Shown one piece after another: positions 1 to 8,112 of a DNA stretch of 64,000 bases. A program made the position numbers and the translations under genes. Under the pieces are notes generated by a model that saw only the letters and a list, made by a program, of their open reading frames with translations, ran no database searches and had not been told where the DNA came from. Location: the NCBI GenBank assembly GCA_002336105.1, contig DDEQ01000036.1:1-64000 (forward strand), written 5' to 3'. How positions within the stretch are numbered: the stretch's first letter is position 1; every line of letters starts with the position of its first letter. The DNA is from Chthonomonas sp. UBA1950. Lineage in GTDB: Bacteria; Armatimonadota; Fimbriimonadia; Fimbriimonadales; Fimbriimonadaceae.

Positions 1-567
1 CCATGAAATGGTGGCTGGATTCGCCACTACCGGTGGCATCAACCAGCCCTGCCACGAATAGCTTCCTGCGGAGTTGACACGATAAGTGCCATTCGAAACA
101 GTCATGCTGAAGCGGTGTGCGTTGTCGTCTGAGTTGTTGTTCCAGTTCTGGTGGATAACTTTAATGTAATCCGGGCCGACCTCGCGAACGATGGCTACGT
201 GGCCGTAAGTAGCACTAGCAGAACATAAGATTGCGCCCGGAACGGGAGCAACAGTCCCACCGTTGGAAGCCTTCGCGAGGCCCCATCCGTTCCCATAGAA
301 TCCGCTCGCATTGACTCCTGCTCCAATCTGGAGCCCGTACGTCGACCAGTAGTATCGACGACAGTACTCTACGCATTGCCATTTCAGCCCAGTTGTGTAT
401 CCAGATGCAACATTGTAGTCACCACTATTGTTCAGGGTGTTTCCGTTGGAATATGCGATAACGCTATTGAAGGAGCCGACCTGGTCCCCGTATGCGCAAT
501 ATGCGACGAGAGGTACAAGACTAGAACTGGCAAGGATCACCCAGCGTATGAGGGTCCGAAATAGCAC
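1..567 (-). CDS. Secreted CHAP-domain amidase/peptidase, C-terminus outside window
   Basis: I translated the minus strand by hand: the frame is open from a GTG at 565-567 to the window edge, giving 189 residues without a stop. Residues 1-25 form a signal peptide (LIRW, then a hydrophobic run ending near AYCAYG). Residues about 50-160 match a CHAP fold, with WQCVEYCRRYY (Cys65 as likely nucleophile), YGHVAIV (His123) and IHQNWN. CHAP proteins cleave peptidoglycan peptides or glutathionylspermidine; for an exported one, wall hydrolysis is the likely role. The GTG shares a base with the stop of the upstream lipoprotein gene (TAGTG), which suggests translational coupling. Its 3' end and any further domain are not visible. 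Confidence 0.8.
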   Translation of the reverse strand, partial: MLFRTLIRWVILASSSLVPLVAYCAYGDQVGSFNSVIAYSNGNTLNNSGDYNVASGYTTGLKWQCVEYCRRYYWSTYGLQIGAGVNASGFYGNGWGLAKASNGGTVAPVPGAILCSASATYGHVAIVREVGPDYIKVIHQNWNNNSDDNAHRFSMTVSNGTYRVNSAGSYSWQGWLMPPVVANPATISW

Positions 568-1031
568 TATTTTGACCTCAATGGTGCCTTGGAACGGCTG
601 AGAACAGGGAGTGAGTAATCCACGGTAACCGTGCCGGTAGAGTTACCTGTCGTTGAGGTCACGATGACCGTATATGTCTCACCTGAACGAGCAATGAAGG
701 AAACTTTGGAGTCAGTTCCTGTTCCTGCATCATCGTTCTCGGCCACTACCTCAGACGAGTTGTTTGAGGTGTTTCTCTCAACCAGCAGCACGGTGTCGAA
801 TGAAGCAGATGCTCCGATCGATACTGTCGCATCCGAATTGGCGACCAGAGTTGCCGACGTATAACGAGATCCATCGTCAAATGTGGGACTGTTCTCGTCA
901 ATCGTTCCATTGTATGTGCCGCGGGAATCATTATCAGGAGTGCTACCGCCGCCACCTCCACCGCAACCTTGAAGGCCAATACACAAGATCCAGAAGAAGG
1001 GGAGAATACGGAGACTTGCAAAGCGTCGCAT
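567..1031 (-). CDS. Lipoprotein with PPC-like (pre-peptidase C-terminal) beta domain
   Basis: This 154-residue protein has an Arg-rich start, a hydrophobic segment and a lipobox LQGC with Cys23 as the likely lipidated residue, followed by a Gly-rich linker. Residues about 45-145 read as a PPC-type beta-sandwich: a hydrophobic YTSATL strand, a central SFDTVLLVERN, an acidic NDDAGTGTDSKVSF stretch and a GETYTVIVT strand. PPC domains usually sit at the C-end of secreted peptidases and assist secretion or substrate binding. Here the domain stands alone and is probably anchored in the outer membrane. It overlaps the CHAP gene by one base, so the two are probably translated together. The PPC assignment is from pattern recognition. 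Confidence 0.75.
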   Translation of the reverse strand: MRRFASLRILPFFWILCIGLQGCGGGGGGSTPDNDSRGTYNGTIDENSPTFDDGSRYTSATLVANSDATVSIGASASFDTVLLVERNTSNNSSEVVAENDDAGTGTDSKVSFIARSGETYTVIVTSTTGNSTGTVTVDYSLPVLSRSKAPLRSK

Positions 1032-1174
1032 ACGCTGTTGATAATATTTCCGCCCCTACAAAAATCTGTAGAATGAAGAACATTCTATTTTGCTGCCAAG
1101 CTGGGCTGGGCATCGGGTTGGCAGGACAAAGTAGCGGTCCGCCTCCGTCGGTCAAGTGGATCGGACTGTTCACG

Positions 1175-2332
1175 CTAGTCTTTTTCGAGCGTGAGGGCTA
1201 TTCCACCTATCGTTGTTGAGCGAGTTTGAAGCCACGGCACAATATTTACCGATACTCTAACTTCATAGGATGCAGGATCTCGTTGAACGCGAAGTAGCAT
1301 GTCTTCGGAATCACTACTCCGCAGATGGATTTGGGATCGGAGATTTGACAAGAATTCGGGTTGCAGATCCATCAATGGCAGGTAACCCGCTTTTATCCAA
1401 TCAAAGTCTAGGCCGTTGGGAATGACTCCAGATGCACTAAGGCGCTTCCATACCGGAGCGGCTAGTTTGTCGAGTTCGGCTTGCCAGACACGCTTTGCCA
1501 TATCTCGTGGATCGTCAGAACTTACGGCCAGAAAGAACTTATCGCCGACTTGTCGCCAGTATAGATTTTCGGCGCAGGCTAAAGCATTGAGAAGGTCAAA
1601 ACATGTGGGATGGCAGTTTGTCCCTTGTCCAATTACAAGCTCATCCATTTCCACACGGGCGTCCGCAAAGAGATCTACGTGTAGCTCTTGCCTGAGCAAC
1701 TCAACAACCTTTCCTACCGAAGGTTTTTGAGAAGAAAGTGCTGGCATGGGTTTGCCCTGCGAGATCACTTTCAACTCTATGGGAACGCGAAACTGCGGTC
1801 GGGATTTTTTGACTGGGGCACCGCGTAACTCTCCACCCTCAAATCCGTTCTTAACCCCAAACGAGAGTAGATTTTGGTCGTTCTTACGGCGGAACTGGAT
1901 GCTCGTGTCGATCTTGAATGTGAGCTTAGTGTCTCCCTCATCCAAATTCAGGTCGGGATATGGGAACAATTTTGAAGCGCCACCTCGAAACGGACCTAAT
2001 TGAGCAAACGGTTGCAAGTTCAGTTGTGTAGACGACTGGCAGATCAGTCGTTCAAATGGAAAATTTGGATCCTTTGACATTTGCCCGAGCAGCCGGATCG
2101 CCGATTCTATTTTTGTCTCAGTATCTGAGAGCGTATACACTGGCAAGAGATCTCGGCAGCTGATAGAACTACCGTTCCACCTTTCGTATGAGAACGGCTG
2201 TCTATCGGTGAGTTCTCTACTGCTAGAAGTCACTTCTATGAAAAGCTTCCCTTTCTGAAGCATTGTCGTAAAAGGCTGGTCGGCGCCTTGGTTGCAGAGA
2301 CATAAAAAAGTTAAAATGAATCGAAAGTACAC
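1175..2332 (-). CDS. Secreted protein of unknown function with STN-like segment
   Basis: This 385-residue protein starts at GTG (2330-2332), about 7 bases after a purine-rich AAAGGCGG. Residues 1-16 are a likely signal peptide. I do not recognise the whole protein. Residues about 200-270 (GKVVELLRQELHVDLFADA, then ELVIGQG, then CFDLLNALACAENLYWRQ, then FFLAV) resemble the STN/secretin N-domain pattern: a helix, two strands, a second helix and a closing strand. Such domains occur at the N-end of secretins and TonB-dependent transducers, but no secretin barrel follows here. It lies in the run of exported genes at 1-5240. The function is open. Confidence 0.65.
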   Translation of the reverse strand: MYFRFILTFLCLCNQGADQPFTTMLQKGKLFIEVTSSSRELTDRQPFSYERWNGSSISCRDLLPVYTLSDTETKIESAIRLLGQMSKDPNFPFERLICQSSTQLNLQPFAQLGPFRGGASKLFPYPDLNLDEGDTKLTFKIDTSIQFRRKNDQNLLSFGVKNGFEGGELRGAPVKKSRPQFRVPIELKVISQGKPMPALSSQKPSVGKVVELLRQELHVDLFADARVEMDELVIGQGTNCHPTCFDLLNALACAENLYWRQVGDKFFLAVSSDDPRDMAKRVWQAELDKLAAPVWKRLSASGVIPNGLDFDWIKAGYLPLMDLQPEFLSNLRSQIHLRSSDSEDMLLRVQRDPASYEVRVSVNIVPWLQTRSTTIGGIALTLEKD

Positions 2333-2393
2333 TTCGTTGCCGCCTTTGATGTTTAGAACTCAAGATGAAGGTCTAGCAGTAGAATTCTTCCTG

Positions 2394-3119
2394 TTAGAAG
2401 ATAGGACCCGGGATAGGATCCTCACTAGTTTCATCGCATGGCTTTATCTCTGGACATTTTGCGCCTGGTACTACGTCCCATGAGCATGGGTGGAACGTAT
2501 CATTTGCATACATAAGCGGGCTAGCGACAATCGATTTGTTTGTAATAACGCGATCACGCCTGGCCCCGAAAAGATTGCTGGGTTGACCCATATACTGTTC
2601 ATGCGTGGTGGTTATGTCAGTTCTCAGATATATTATTTGGCGGTATCCACAGGGAACTTCAATCGGCCCTACCTTACCTTCAGTAGTAGTCTCGTAGGTA
2701 TGTGTTTTCTCCCCTTTCAACTTGAAGCCAGCGCAGGGGGTTAGAAACTTCCAGACAACTGTTAGGTCCACGTTAAGGTCCCCAGATATAGACTGAGCAT
2801 CCGTATCCTTGTCCGTTAGAGTTAAACTGATCGGTATATTGGCAACAGGCTGATAGCAATGTCCTTGCGCGTCCTTGTCTAGATCGAGGTAGCAACGCCC
2901 AAGGCGACTATCAACCTTTACGTTGTAAGTAGATTCACGAAGCGCGATAAAAAACACTGTAGACACGCTGTCCCATTGTGGAGAAGTGCTTTTATTGTCT
3001 TTCGTGCCTGAACAACCAACTAGTTGCAATCCACAGTAGGTTTGTGCGTTCGCTAAGTTAACTGCCGCAAGTGCCAAGAAAGGAAGAATAAGACGAAACG
3101 AGATACTATTTTTGTGCAT
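2394..3119 (-). CDS. Secreted hypothetical protein
   Basis: This 241-residue protein opens with a clear signal peptide (MHKNSISFRLILPFLALAAV, cleavage after ANA-Q near residue 25). The mature part is Cys-containing and beta-rich, with many Thr/Ser and a Pro-rich end. I recognise no family. Its start overlaps the 3' end of the upstream glycosidase-like gene by 14 bases, which indicates co-transcription and perhaps coupling. Codon use and base composition are AT-rich like the rest of 1-5240. Confidence 0.65.
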   Translation of the reverse strand: MHKNSISFRLILPFLALAAVNLANAQTYCGLQLVGCSGTKDNKSTSPQWDSVSTVFFIALRESTYNVKVDSRLGRCYLDLDKDAQGHCYQPVANIPISLTLTDKDTDAQSISGDLNVDLTVVWKFLTPCAGFKLKGEKTHTYETTTEGKVGPIEVPCGYRQIIYLRTDITTTHEQYMGQPSNLFGARRDRVITNKSIVASPLMYANDTFHPCSWDVVPGAKCPEIKPCDETSEDPIPGPIF

Positions 3120-4176
3120 TTTTATGTACCTCTAGCACCGTTACTCGATTGAGTAATAAAAAACTCGGCGTATTAGTATCCGCGAGTTTAGATCCTCTTC
3201 TAAGAAGAAAGGAAAAATGTGCGTTTGATAGATTGTTTTGCTTGATCAGTTGGGATGCAACATCGATACAAGTTTCATCAGTAAGAGAATCGTCATAGGT
3301 AGCAAGCAATACGTCCAGTCCCTCATTCTCTGTGACCCAGCTGACCCAGTCGGCCAGCCATGCGGCACGTGTGAGATATGGATACTGATAAGCTGAAGCG
3401 ACGCTCAACACACTAGCACTGATCCCCTCGGTTTTACACAAGGTTGTGAACCTTTGAATTGTCTGACTAAGCAATAACAGACGCTCCCTAGCTATTGTTA
3501 GCAGGGCATTCTTTGACCCAGGTTGAACCTTTGGACTAAGTCCAAGTGGATAAATATAGTCAACAGGGTCTAGGTGATGTTTGCTAATCATGTATTCACG
3601 AAACTGTAGGTTGTAACCGTAAAGCGGGGACCGGGGCAGCGTTACGTTCAAAAGCAGGCCGTCAAAATGAGCAACTGATTGAACTGAACGGACTTTAGCC
3701 AAAAGACGGTTAACTGCAGATTCACTATTAAAAGCGAATATCGATGGAGATCCTTGCCGGTAAACACCGTTAAGCGTAAGGTCTTGTTCGTCGGTGTTTG
3801 GAATGTACTTACCAAACAAGACCGGCGAAATGACACCAATAACACGGACTCCTTTCGACCTCAGAATCTTTACCGAGTCCGCAATCTGAGCTAGATGGAC
3901 GGCGTTTTGTATAGGTGGATCCCATAGGAACGCGGGTACATAAATAGTCTTGAGATTAGGGTGAGACCGGAGAATACCAATCGGATCCCAGGTCGAACCA
4001 TACGCTCTGTCAATCCACAGTTGCTGCGAAGTGTCACCGAACGCCACCACGGAAGAGAGAGCGCATAAAAATACGCTAAGCAAGCAGCGCTTAATGTCTA
4101 ACCATGGAGAAGTACTTTTAAAACGAAAAGTGAGGGGATGTAGTTGCATTATGGCATTTGGTGCAGACTTGAGCAT
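3106..4176 (-). CDS. Secreted glycosyl-hydrolase-like TIM-barrel protein (GHL10-like)
   Basis: This product is up to 356 residues. A long N-terminal extension precedes a hydrophobic signal (CLLSVFLCALSSVVAFG, residues about 31-47). Residues 50-250 have features of glycosidase-like barrels: KTIYVPAFLWDPP, a strand-helix unit ending LRSKGVRVIGVISPVLFG, FDGLLLNVTLP and FREYMISKHHLDPVDYIYP, which echoes the GHL10/DUF187 group of putative extracellular glycosidases. The catalytic acids cannot be assigned. The ATG at 4176 lies inside the upstream cytochrome gene (59-base overlap), so the ATG at 4149 or a later codon may be the true start. Confidence 0.6.
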   Translation of the reverse strand: MLKSAPNAIMQLHPLTFRFKSTSPWLDIKRCLLSVFLCALSSVVAFGDTSQQLWIDRAYGSTWDPIGILRSHPNLKTIYVPAFLWDPPIQNAVHLAQIADSVKILRSKGVRVIGVISPVLFGKYIPNTDEQDLTLNGVYRQGSPSIFAFNSESAVNRLLAKVRSVQSVAHFDGLLLNVTLPRSPLYGYNLQFREYMISKHHLDPVDYIYPLGLSPKVQPGSKNALLTIARERLLLLSQTIQRFTTLCKTEGISASVLSVASAYQYPYLTRAAWLADWVSWVTENEGLDVLLATYDDSLTDETCIDVASQLIKQNNLSNAHFSFLLRRGSKLADTNTPSFLLLNRVTVLEVHKNAQK

Positions 4177-4699
4177 TAGGCACTCTATGAATGTCTTTCT
4201 TCAATGTTGTAAGGCTGTGTTTACGGGTATCTCCGTGGCAGTCAACACAAGAGACGGAGTTCTGCGTATCTTTCTCTTGTGATTGATGGGCAGCGAGGAA
4301 CGGATACCTTGAGTGACATTTTAGGTATTGTTCGGTGAGTTTTCGTTGCCGACGCAAAACACTTACGCTCTCAGCGTGCTTTGAGCCAAGCCAAGACGTA
4401 TGCTCCCTTTCATGGCAATCTTTGCATGTCTGTGCGCTGTCACTGCTCCTGAACTTTGGATCCGCACTCATGCCTTGTACCTTCAAAATCTCGGTTTCCC
4501 TGTACTCAATCAAAATGTCATTGATATCTTGCTGACGATTCCGACTTCTCGTTAGGGGAACGGATTCAAGTAACGTGATAACTCCACTTCTGCAGTCTAC
4601 TCGGCACACCATTACGTATCCATTGGACGGAGAGGCTATCAGGTTGGGCCTCGAAGTTTGCTTGTATTCTAGACTGCCACAAAAGAGTTCAAATGGCAT
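4118..4699 (-). CDS. Multihaem cytochrome c domain, C-terminal half of a frameshifted gene
   Basis: This frame (193 residues from its first ATG) carries haem-binding motifs CKDCH, CVDCH and CTKCH. A fourth site reads YLKCH, where a TAC codon sits at the position expected for the first Cys, so one haem site is probably lost. The frame stays open upstream of the ATG to about 4770 and reads as sensible protein (FAYKVSVSTSIQGTANS), and no ribosome site precedes the ATG. I therefore read it as the continuation of the frame at 4740-5237, displaced by one frame. In the related family a metallophosphoesterase-like domain precedes such a cytochrome domain. It is a pseudogene, a sequencing error or a recoded gene. 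Confidence 0.65.
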   Translation of the reverse strand: MPFELFCGSLEYKQTSRPNLIASPSNGYVMVCRVDCRSGVITLLESVPLTRSRNRQQDINDILIEYRETEILKVQGMSADPKFRSSDSAQTCKDCHEREHTSWLGSKHAESVSVLRRQRKLTEQYLKCHSRYPFLAAHQSQEKDTQNSVSCVDCHGDTRKHSLTTLKKDIHRVPNAQVCTKCHNATTSPHFSF

Positions 4700-4739
4700 C
4701 GAGTTAGCAGTTCCTTGAATTGATGTAGAAACACTGACT

Positions 4740-5237
4740 TTATAGGCGAACTGCGTTATACTCTGATGATATTGTTAGAGCTAACGGTGCGGCGCCGCCT
4801 GAGGACGTGTAAGACAAACTTCTGGACTGACCCACTTTCAGAAGATTTGAAGGAAGTATAATCCCGCTGATTTCGTCAGAGTGAGCAGCATCGGATTTAC
4901 TTTCGATGACTGTCGAGTACTGAAGATGCGCGTAGGTTTTCATGATGGCCCGGTTCGATGTTTTCGATGATTCGGCCCACTCCCCCAAATCAATTAGGCA
5001 ATACCCTCTAGCGCCGGCATATTTGCACTTTATCATTTCGATCGTATCCGACAGTGCTTGAAGTACGTAATAGGGAGTGTCCGGAGAGCATCCACACGAT
5101 GCAACATATCCTTTTCTCTGAGCGGTCAAAAGTATGTACAGGTCCTGTACTCTTGAACGATGTTCTGATGTATTTGGACTAGCTGCTATCAACCAAGGGG
5201 CCAAACAGAATACCGTCAAGACTCCTTGCGTGAGCAA
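4740..5237 (-). CDS. UshA-like metallophosphoesterase fragment, N-terminal half of frameshifted cytochrome gene
   Basis: This 165-residue frame starts at TTG 5237 (an in-frame stop lies just upstream) and has a hydrophobic N-terminus (VLTVFCLAPWLIAAS). The stretch GYVASCGCSPDTPYYVLQ, then ARGYCLIDLGEWAES and ImKTYAHLQYSTV matches the pattern of UshA-like proteins that carry an SxCGC segment before a multihaem domain. The frame ends at 4740 in the sequence SSEYNAVRL-stop, while the next frame becomes protein-like at the same place. The fragment is far shorter than a complete phosphoesterase domain, so internal loss is also possible. Together with 4118-4699 it forms one broken or recoded gene. 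Confidence 0.55.
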   Translation of the reverse strand: MLTQGVLTVFCLAPWLIAASPNTSEHRSRVQDLYILLTAQRKGYVASCGCSPDTPYYVLQALSDTIEMIKCKYAGARGYCLIDLGEWAESSKTSNRAIMKTYAHLQYSTVIESKSDAAHSDEISGIILPSNLLKVGQSRSLSYTSSGGAAPLALTISSEYNAVRL

Positions 5238-5478
5238 TTTAGTTCTCTAGTCACGATGGTATGCCTGATTCATCCATGCACATAATACGGTAACAAATTT
5301 GATATTATGCATGAGGTTCAATTTTTGCGACGACAATGACAATCTATCATATTTGTGACGATCAGTACTCAACTGTCTGGCTCCTTAAACTAATATATAG
5401 ATAACACGGAGGAATTCGATACGTTGTACTGATTAAGGTGATGATACTGTAAGCCAGACCGTTCGTGATAACATCGCA

Positions 5479-6141
5479 CTAACCGACCATCACCGTCCCG
5501 ACAACTACCGACTCGCCCATCCGACCCGACGACCCTTCCACGAACCTTTCCGCGCACGAGTACGCGCCGGGAGAGGCGGCAACGTTGGACGATAGCGAGC
5601 CGGCGACGAACGAAACGAAGCCCGCCGACCGGTAGCCGTCCGGTTTAGGTGCGTTGTTCGGGCCAGAAAGGCGCTGGATCAGCAGTTCTGTCACCATGCC
5701 AGCGGCGTTCGCGCGGTCGGCGGTGAACCGAATTTGCCCCGACAACCCCACCACCGAGACCCGCACAATGTCGCCCAAAAAAACCCCCGAGGGCGGCGTC
5801 ATCGGCACCAAAGTGCCCCCGTTCATCTGCAAAAACTTCGTTCCAAGGCGCACGAACACGTTGTAAGCCTTCGGCGCAACCACCATCGCGGTTTGCGGAT
5901 TGCGCGTCGCAAGGGTCCCCGCGTAAGCTCTCCACGCCGCTGCTTGCTCCGCCGAAAGTGCATCCCAGGCGCGGTTCACACTGGCGAGGTTGGCCCCCAT
6001 CTGCCGCTGTTTTGGCGTTCGCTCATTCAGATTCTCAGGTCGTGATCGCATGATCGTCCCGCCGACCGTGTGGACCATGACGACGTTTCCAAGTCGTCCG
6101 CTGAGTGGTCCAAACCCTGCTCCCATCGTCATCTTTGCCAT
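5479..6141 (-). CDS. DUF6266-like protein of unknown function
   Basis: I prefer the ATG at 6141, giving 220 residues beginning MAKMTMGAGFGPLSGRLGNV. An ATG at 6174 would add 11 residues of poor quality. The N-terminal signature (G-x-L-SGRLGNVV, TIMRSRP, TPKQRQMGANLASVNRAWDAL, EQAAAWRAYA) resembles DUF6266, a family common in Bacteroidota with no known function. The N-terminal half looks helical and the C-terminal half beta-rich. There is no signal peptide. The gene is clearly more GC-rich than the AT-rich block beside it and stands alone between two promoter-sized gaps, which may mark separate acquisition. Confidence 0.65.
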   Translation of the reverse strand: MAKMTMGAGFGPLSGRLGNVVMVHTVGGTIMRSRPENLNERTPKQRQMGANLASVNRAWDALSAEQAAAWRAYAGTLATRNPQTAMVVAPKAYNVFVRLGTKFLQMNGGTLVPMTPPSGVFLGDIVRVSVVGLSGQIRFTADRANAAGMVTELLIQRLSGPNNAPKPDGYRSAGFVSFVAGSLSSNVAASPGAYSCAERFVEGSSGRMGESVVVGTVMVG

Positions 6142-6352
6142 AGTGCATATAATCATCGGCTTAAAAAGGTGCAATAAATAGGCGTAATAACGTTCAATAG
6201 CGTCGTCTGAACGTCGGTAGACCCTCGGTGAAACGTCAAATTACAAAACATCCACCTTCGTTCAGGCCCTGCGCAGGGTCTCAAGAACGCGAGATCAGCG
6301 CAAACGTGCGGTTTTTTCTATCTTTCATCGCAAAAGTGGCACACTGTTCACC

Positions 6353-7135
6353 ATGAGCTCCGACATTCAGGCTGTTCAAACCGCGTACCGACGCAAGCTG
6401 CTGAGCACATGGCCGTCGATGGCGTCGAAGCGGGTGCTTGAACTTGGATGTGGGCAGGGCGACACGACGGCGGTTCTGGCCGAGGCGGTCGGTCAAGACG
6501 GTTTAGTGGTGGCGGTGGACCCTGCTTCGCCCGACTACGGCGCGCCGATGACCTTGGGGCAGGCGACCCAACTCATCGCGGCGTCGGATGTTGGTTCACA
6601 GGTCGACTTTCGATTGGGTTTCGACCTGCTATCGAGAGCCTCTGAGTTACAGCAAGAATTCGATATCGTCATCTTTTCGCACTGTTCTTGGTACTTTTCT
6701 TCTTCCGAACTCCTCGCCAACACCCTATCGGCGGTGAGGCCCCTTGCCAAACGACTATGCTTTGCCGAATGGGATTTGGAGGTCGGTTCCCCTGACCAGA
6801 TTCCGCATCTGCTGGCGGTAACGATCCAGGGGCAGATTGAGGCGTTCAAGCCGGAGAGCGAGGCGAACGTGCGGACGCCGCTCAGCCGAAATGCTGTGCG
6901 CGAATTGATCGAGGAAGCGGGGTGGGCGATTGAGGCCGAAACGCTGCTGAACACGCCCGATTTGCAAGACGCAGATTGGGAGATCGGCATGTGTTTGGCT
7001 GCCTGCGAGTCGGAGGCCGACTACCTGCCGGTACGGCTTCGCGATCTTGTGAATAGCCAGGCGACTGCCCTTCGGTCTATCGCAAAACTGAAGGGCAACA
7101 CGCCGCTGGGAACCTATTCGCTCGTCGCGGTTTAG
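6353..7135 (+). CDS. Class I SAM-dependent methyltransferase
   Basis: This 260-residue protein has a Rossmann methyltransferase fold. VLELGCGQGD at residues 28-37 is motif I (SAM binding), followed by VVAVDPAS (motif II), VDFRLGF and FDIVIFSHCSWYF (the post-motif strand and loop). The region after residue 140 is longer than a minimal methyltransferase and probably forms the substrate lid. The substrate cannot be told from sequence. The gene is transcribed towards the DUF4434 gene and their stops overlap by 4 bases, so no intergenic terminator fits between them. Confidence 0.8.
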   Translation: MSSDIQAVQTAYRRKLLSTWPSMASKRVLELGCGQGDTTAVLAEAVGQDGLVVAVDPASPDYGAPMTLGQATQLIAASDVGSQVDFRLGFDLLSRASELQQEFDIVIFSHCSWYFSSSELLANTLSAVRPLAKRLCFAEWDLEVGSPDQIPHLLAVTIQGQIEAFKPESEANVRTPLSRNAVRELIEEAGWAIEAETLLNTPDLQDADWEIGMCLAACESEADYLPVRLRDLVNSQATALRSIAKLKGNTPLGTYSLVAV

Positions 7136-8034
7136 AGCCCGGCATACTCGCTGTACCGCTCGAACAGGTTGTGCGCGGCAGGGTAACACGAGTTCGGCGA
7201 CATAAAGTGCGGGAACTCAAACGTGATGATTTTCTCGGCTACCTTGCTTGCGGCCTCCATTTTGAACCTGAGATACCGCCAATCTGCGGGCGGGAACTTG
7301 ATGGGCATATCGCGATCAAACGTTTCGAGATTCGACCAGATCGACACGCCGTACTTCTCGCCAAGTTTGCCAATCCCTTCGATGAACCTTGGCAGTTCTT
7401 GGTAATGGATTTGTCCATCTTGAAAGGCACAGATATCAAACGATTCTTGTGTCGCATCGAAAATACGGTCCCAATGATCGAATGAGTCATCGAGCGACAT
7501 AACACCGCCGCCCCCCTGCTTTGCGCCTTGCGGGTAGGGCGAAATGAGTACGGGAAGGTCTTTGGCGGCTTTGCAGTGCTTGCCAATGTGGTTGAAAAGC
7601 TCGATGATGTGGGCGTCGTTTTTGCTCGTCTCGTGGCACAGGTACCACCCCTTAAACGACTTGTGATGACCGTATCGCTCGACCACTTCATCAATAAAGG
7701 GGAGGTTCAGTTCGACCTCTTTCCACCATGAACGCGCCCACCAATAATTGCCCGAATCATAGGTGCCCCAGTACAGATTTAGATCATATTCATCCGCAAG
7801 ACTTAAAAATATCTCACCCAAGTCTTCGTAGACCGGCAACAGATTTGGGATCGTCTTGGATGGGAATATGCACTTGTTTTGGTAGCCCGCGCGAATGATG
7901 ACAACGGTGTCGATGCCGATCTTTTGATAGAGCTCAAACTCCTTACGCCAGCACTTTTCACCCCAGTTCTGCGATGGAATGTCGTGCGTAATCTCGTCTA
8001 AAAACGTCCCTGTGATGCGCGGCGCGGTTGGCAT
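7132..8034 (-). CDS. DUF4434 TIM-barrel (glycosidase-like) protein
   Basis: This 300-residue cytoplasmic protein starts PRITGTFLDEITHDIPSQNW, the typical N-terminus of DUF4434 proteins. It continues with IGIDTVVIIRAGYQNK, LYWGTYDSGNYWW, FKGWYLCHET and SISPYPQ-type strands of a glycoside-hydrolase-like barrel. E (in CHET) and E (in NLET) are candidate acids. No signal peptide is seen, so any substrate would be intracellular sugar. Its 5' gap to the next minus gene contains a perfect 11-bp inverted repeat. No enzyme activity can be assigned. Confidence 0.75.
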   Translation of the reverse strand: MPTAPRITGTFLDEITHDIPSQNWGEKCWRKEFELYQKIGIDTVVIIRAGYQNKCIFPSKTIPNLLPVYEDLGEIFLSLADEYDLNLYWGTYDSGNYWWARSWWKEVELNLPFIDEVVERYGHHKSFKGWYLCHETSKNDAHIIELFNHIGKHCKAAKDLPVLISPYPQGAKQGGGGVMSLDDSFDHWDRIFDATQESFDICAFQDGQIHYQELPRFIEGIGKLGEKYGVSIWSNLETFDRDMPIKFPPADWRYLRFKMEAASKVAEKIITFEFPHFMSPNSCYPAAHNLFERYSEYAGL

Positions 8035-8065
8035 AGCTGGATTATGGCGGACCGGTCGTGCGATG

Positions 8066-8099
8066 AGGTGTCAGAGGTAGATTTTGCGCTCTGACACCT
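8066..8099. repeat. Perfect 11-bp inverted repeat between two minus-strand genes
   Basis: AGGTGTCAGAG at 8066-8076 is matched by CTCTGACACCT at 8089-8099 with a 12-base loop. It lies just after the stop of the isomerase gene (8113) and about 30 bases before the start of the DUF4434 gene on the minus strand. There is no T-run after the stem on either strand, so it is not a standard intrinsic terminator. It could be an mRNA-stabilising hairpin, an operator or a dispersed repeat. Confidence 0.6.
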
Positions 8100-8112
8100 A
8101 AGACGTGGGGCC

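Noticed and set aside
376..564. Plus-strand frame near the left edge
   Set aside because: It is antisense to the CHAP gene, which has clear motifs and a signal peptide.
764..1219. Plus-strand 151-codon frame
   Set aside because: Antisense to the PPC-like lipoprotein; rich in Cys, Arg and His with no domain pattern.
6265..6280. Short GC-rich inverted repeat before the methyltransferase
   Set aside because: Stem of 8 bases with no loop or T-run; probably chance.
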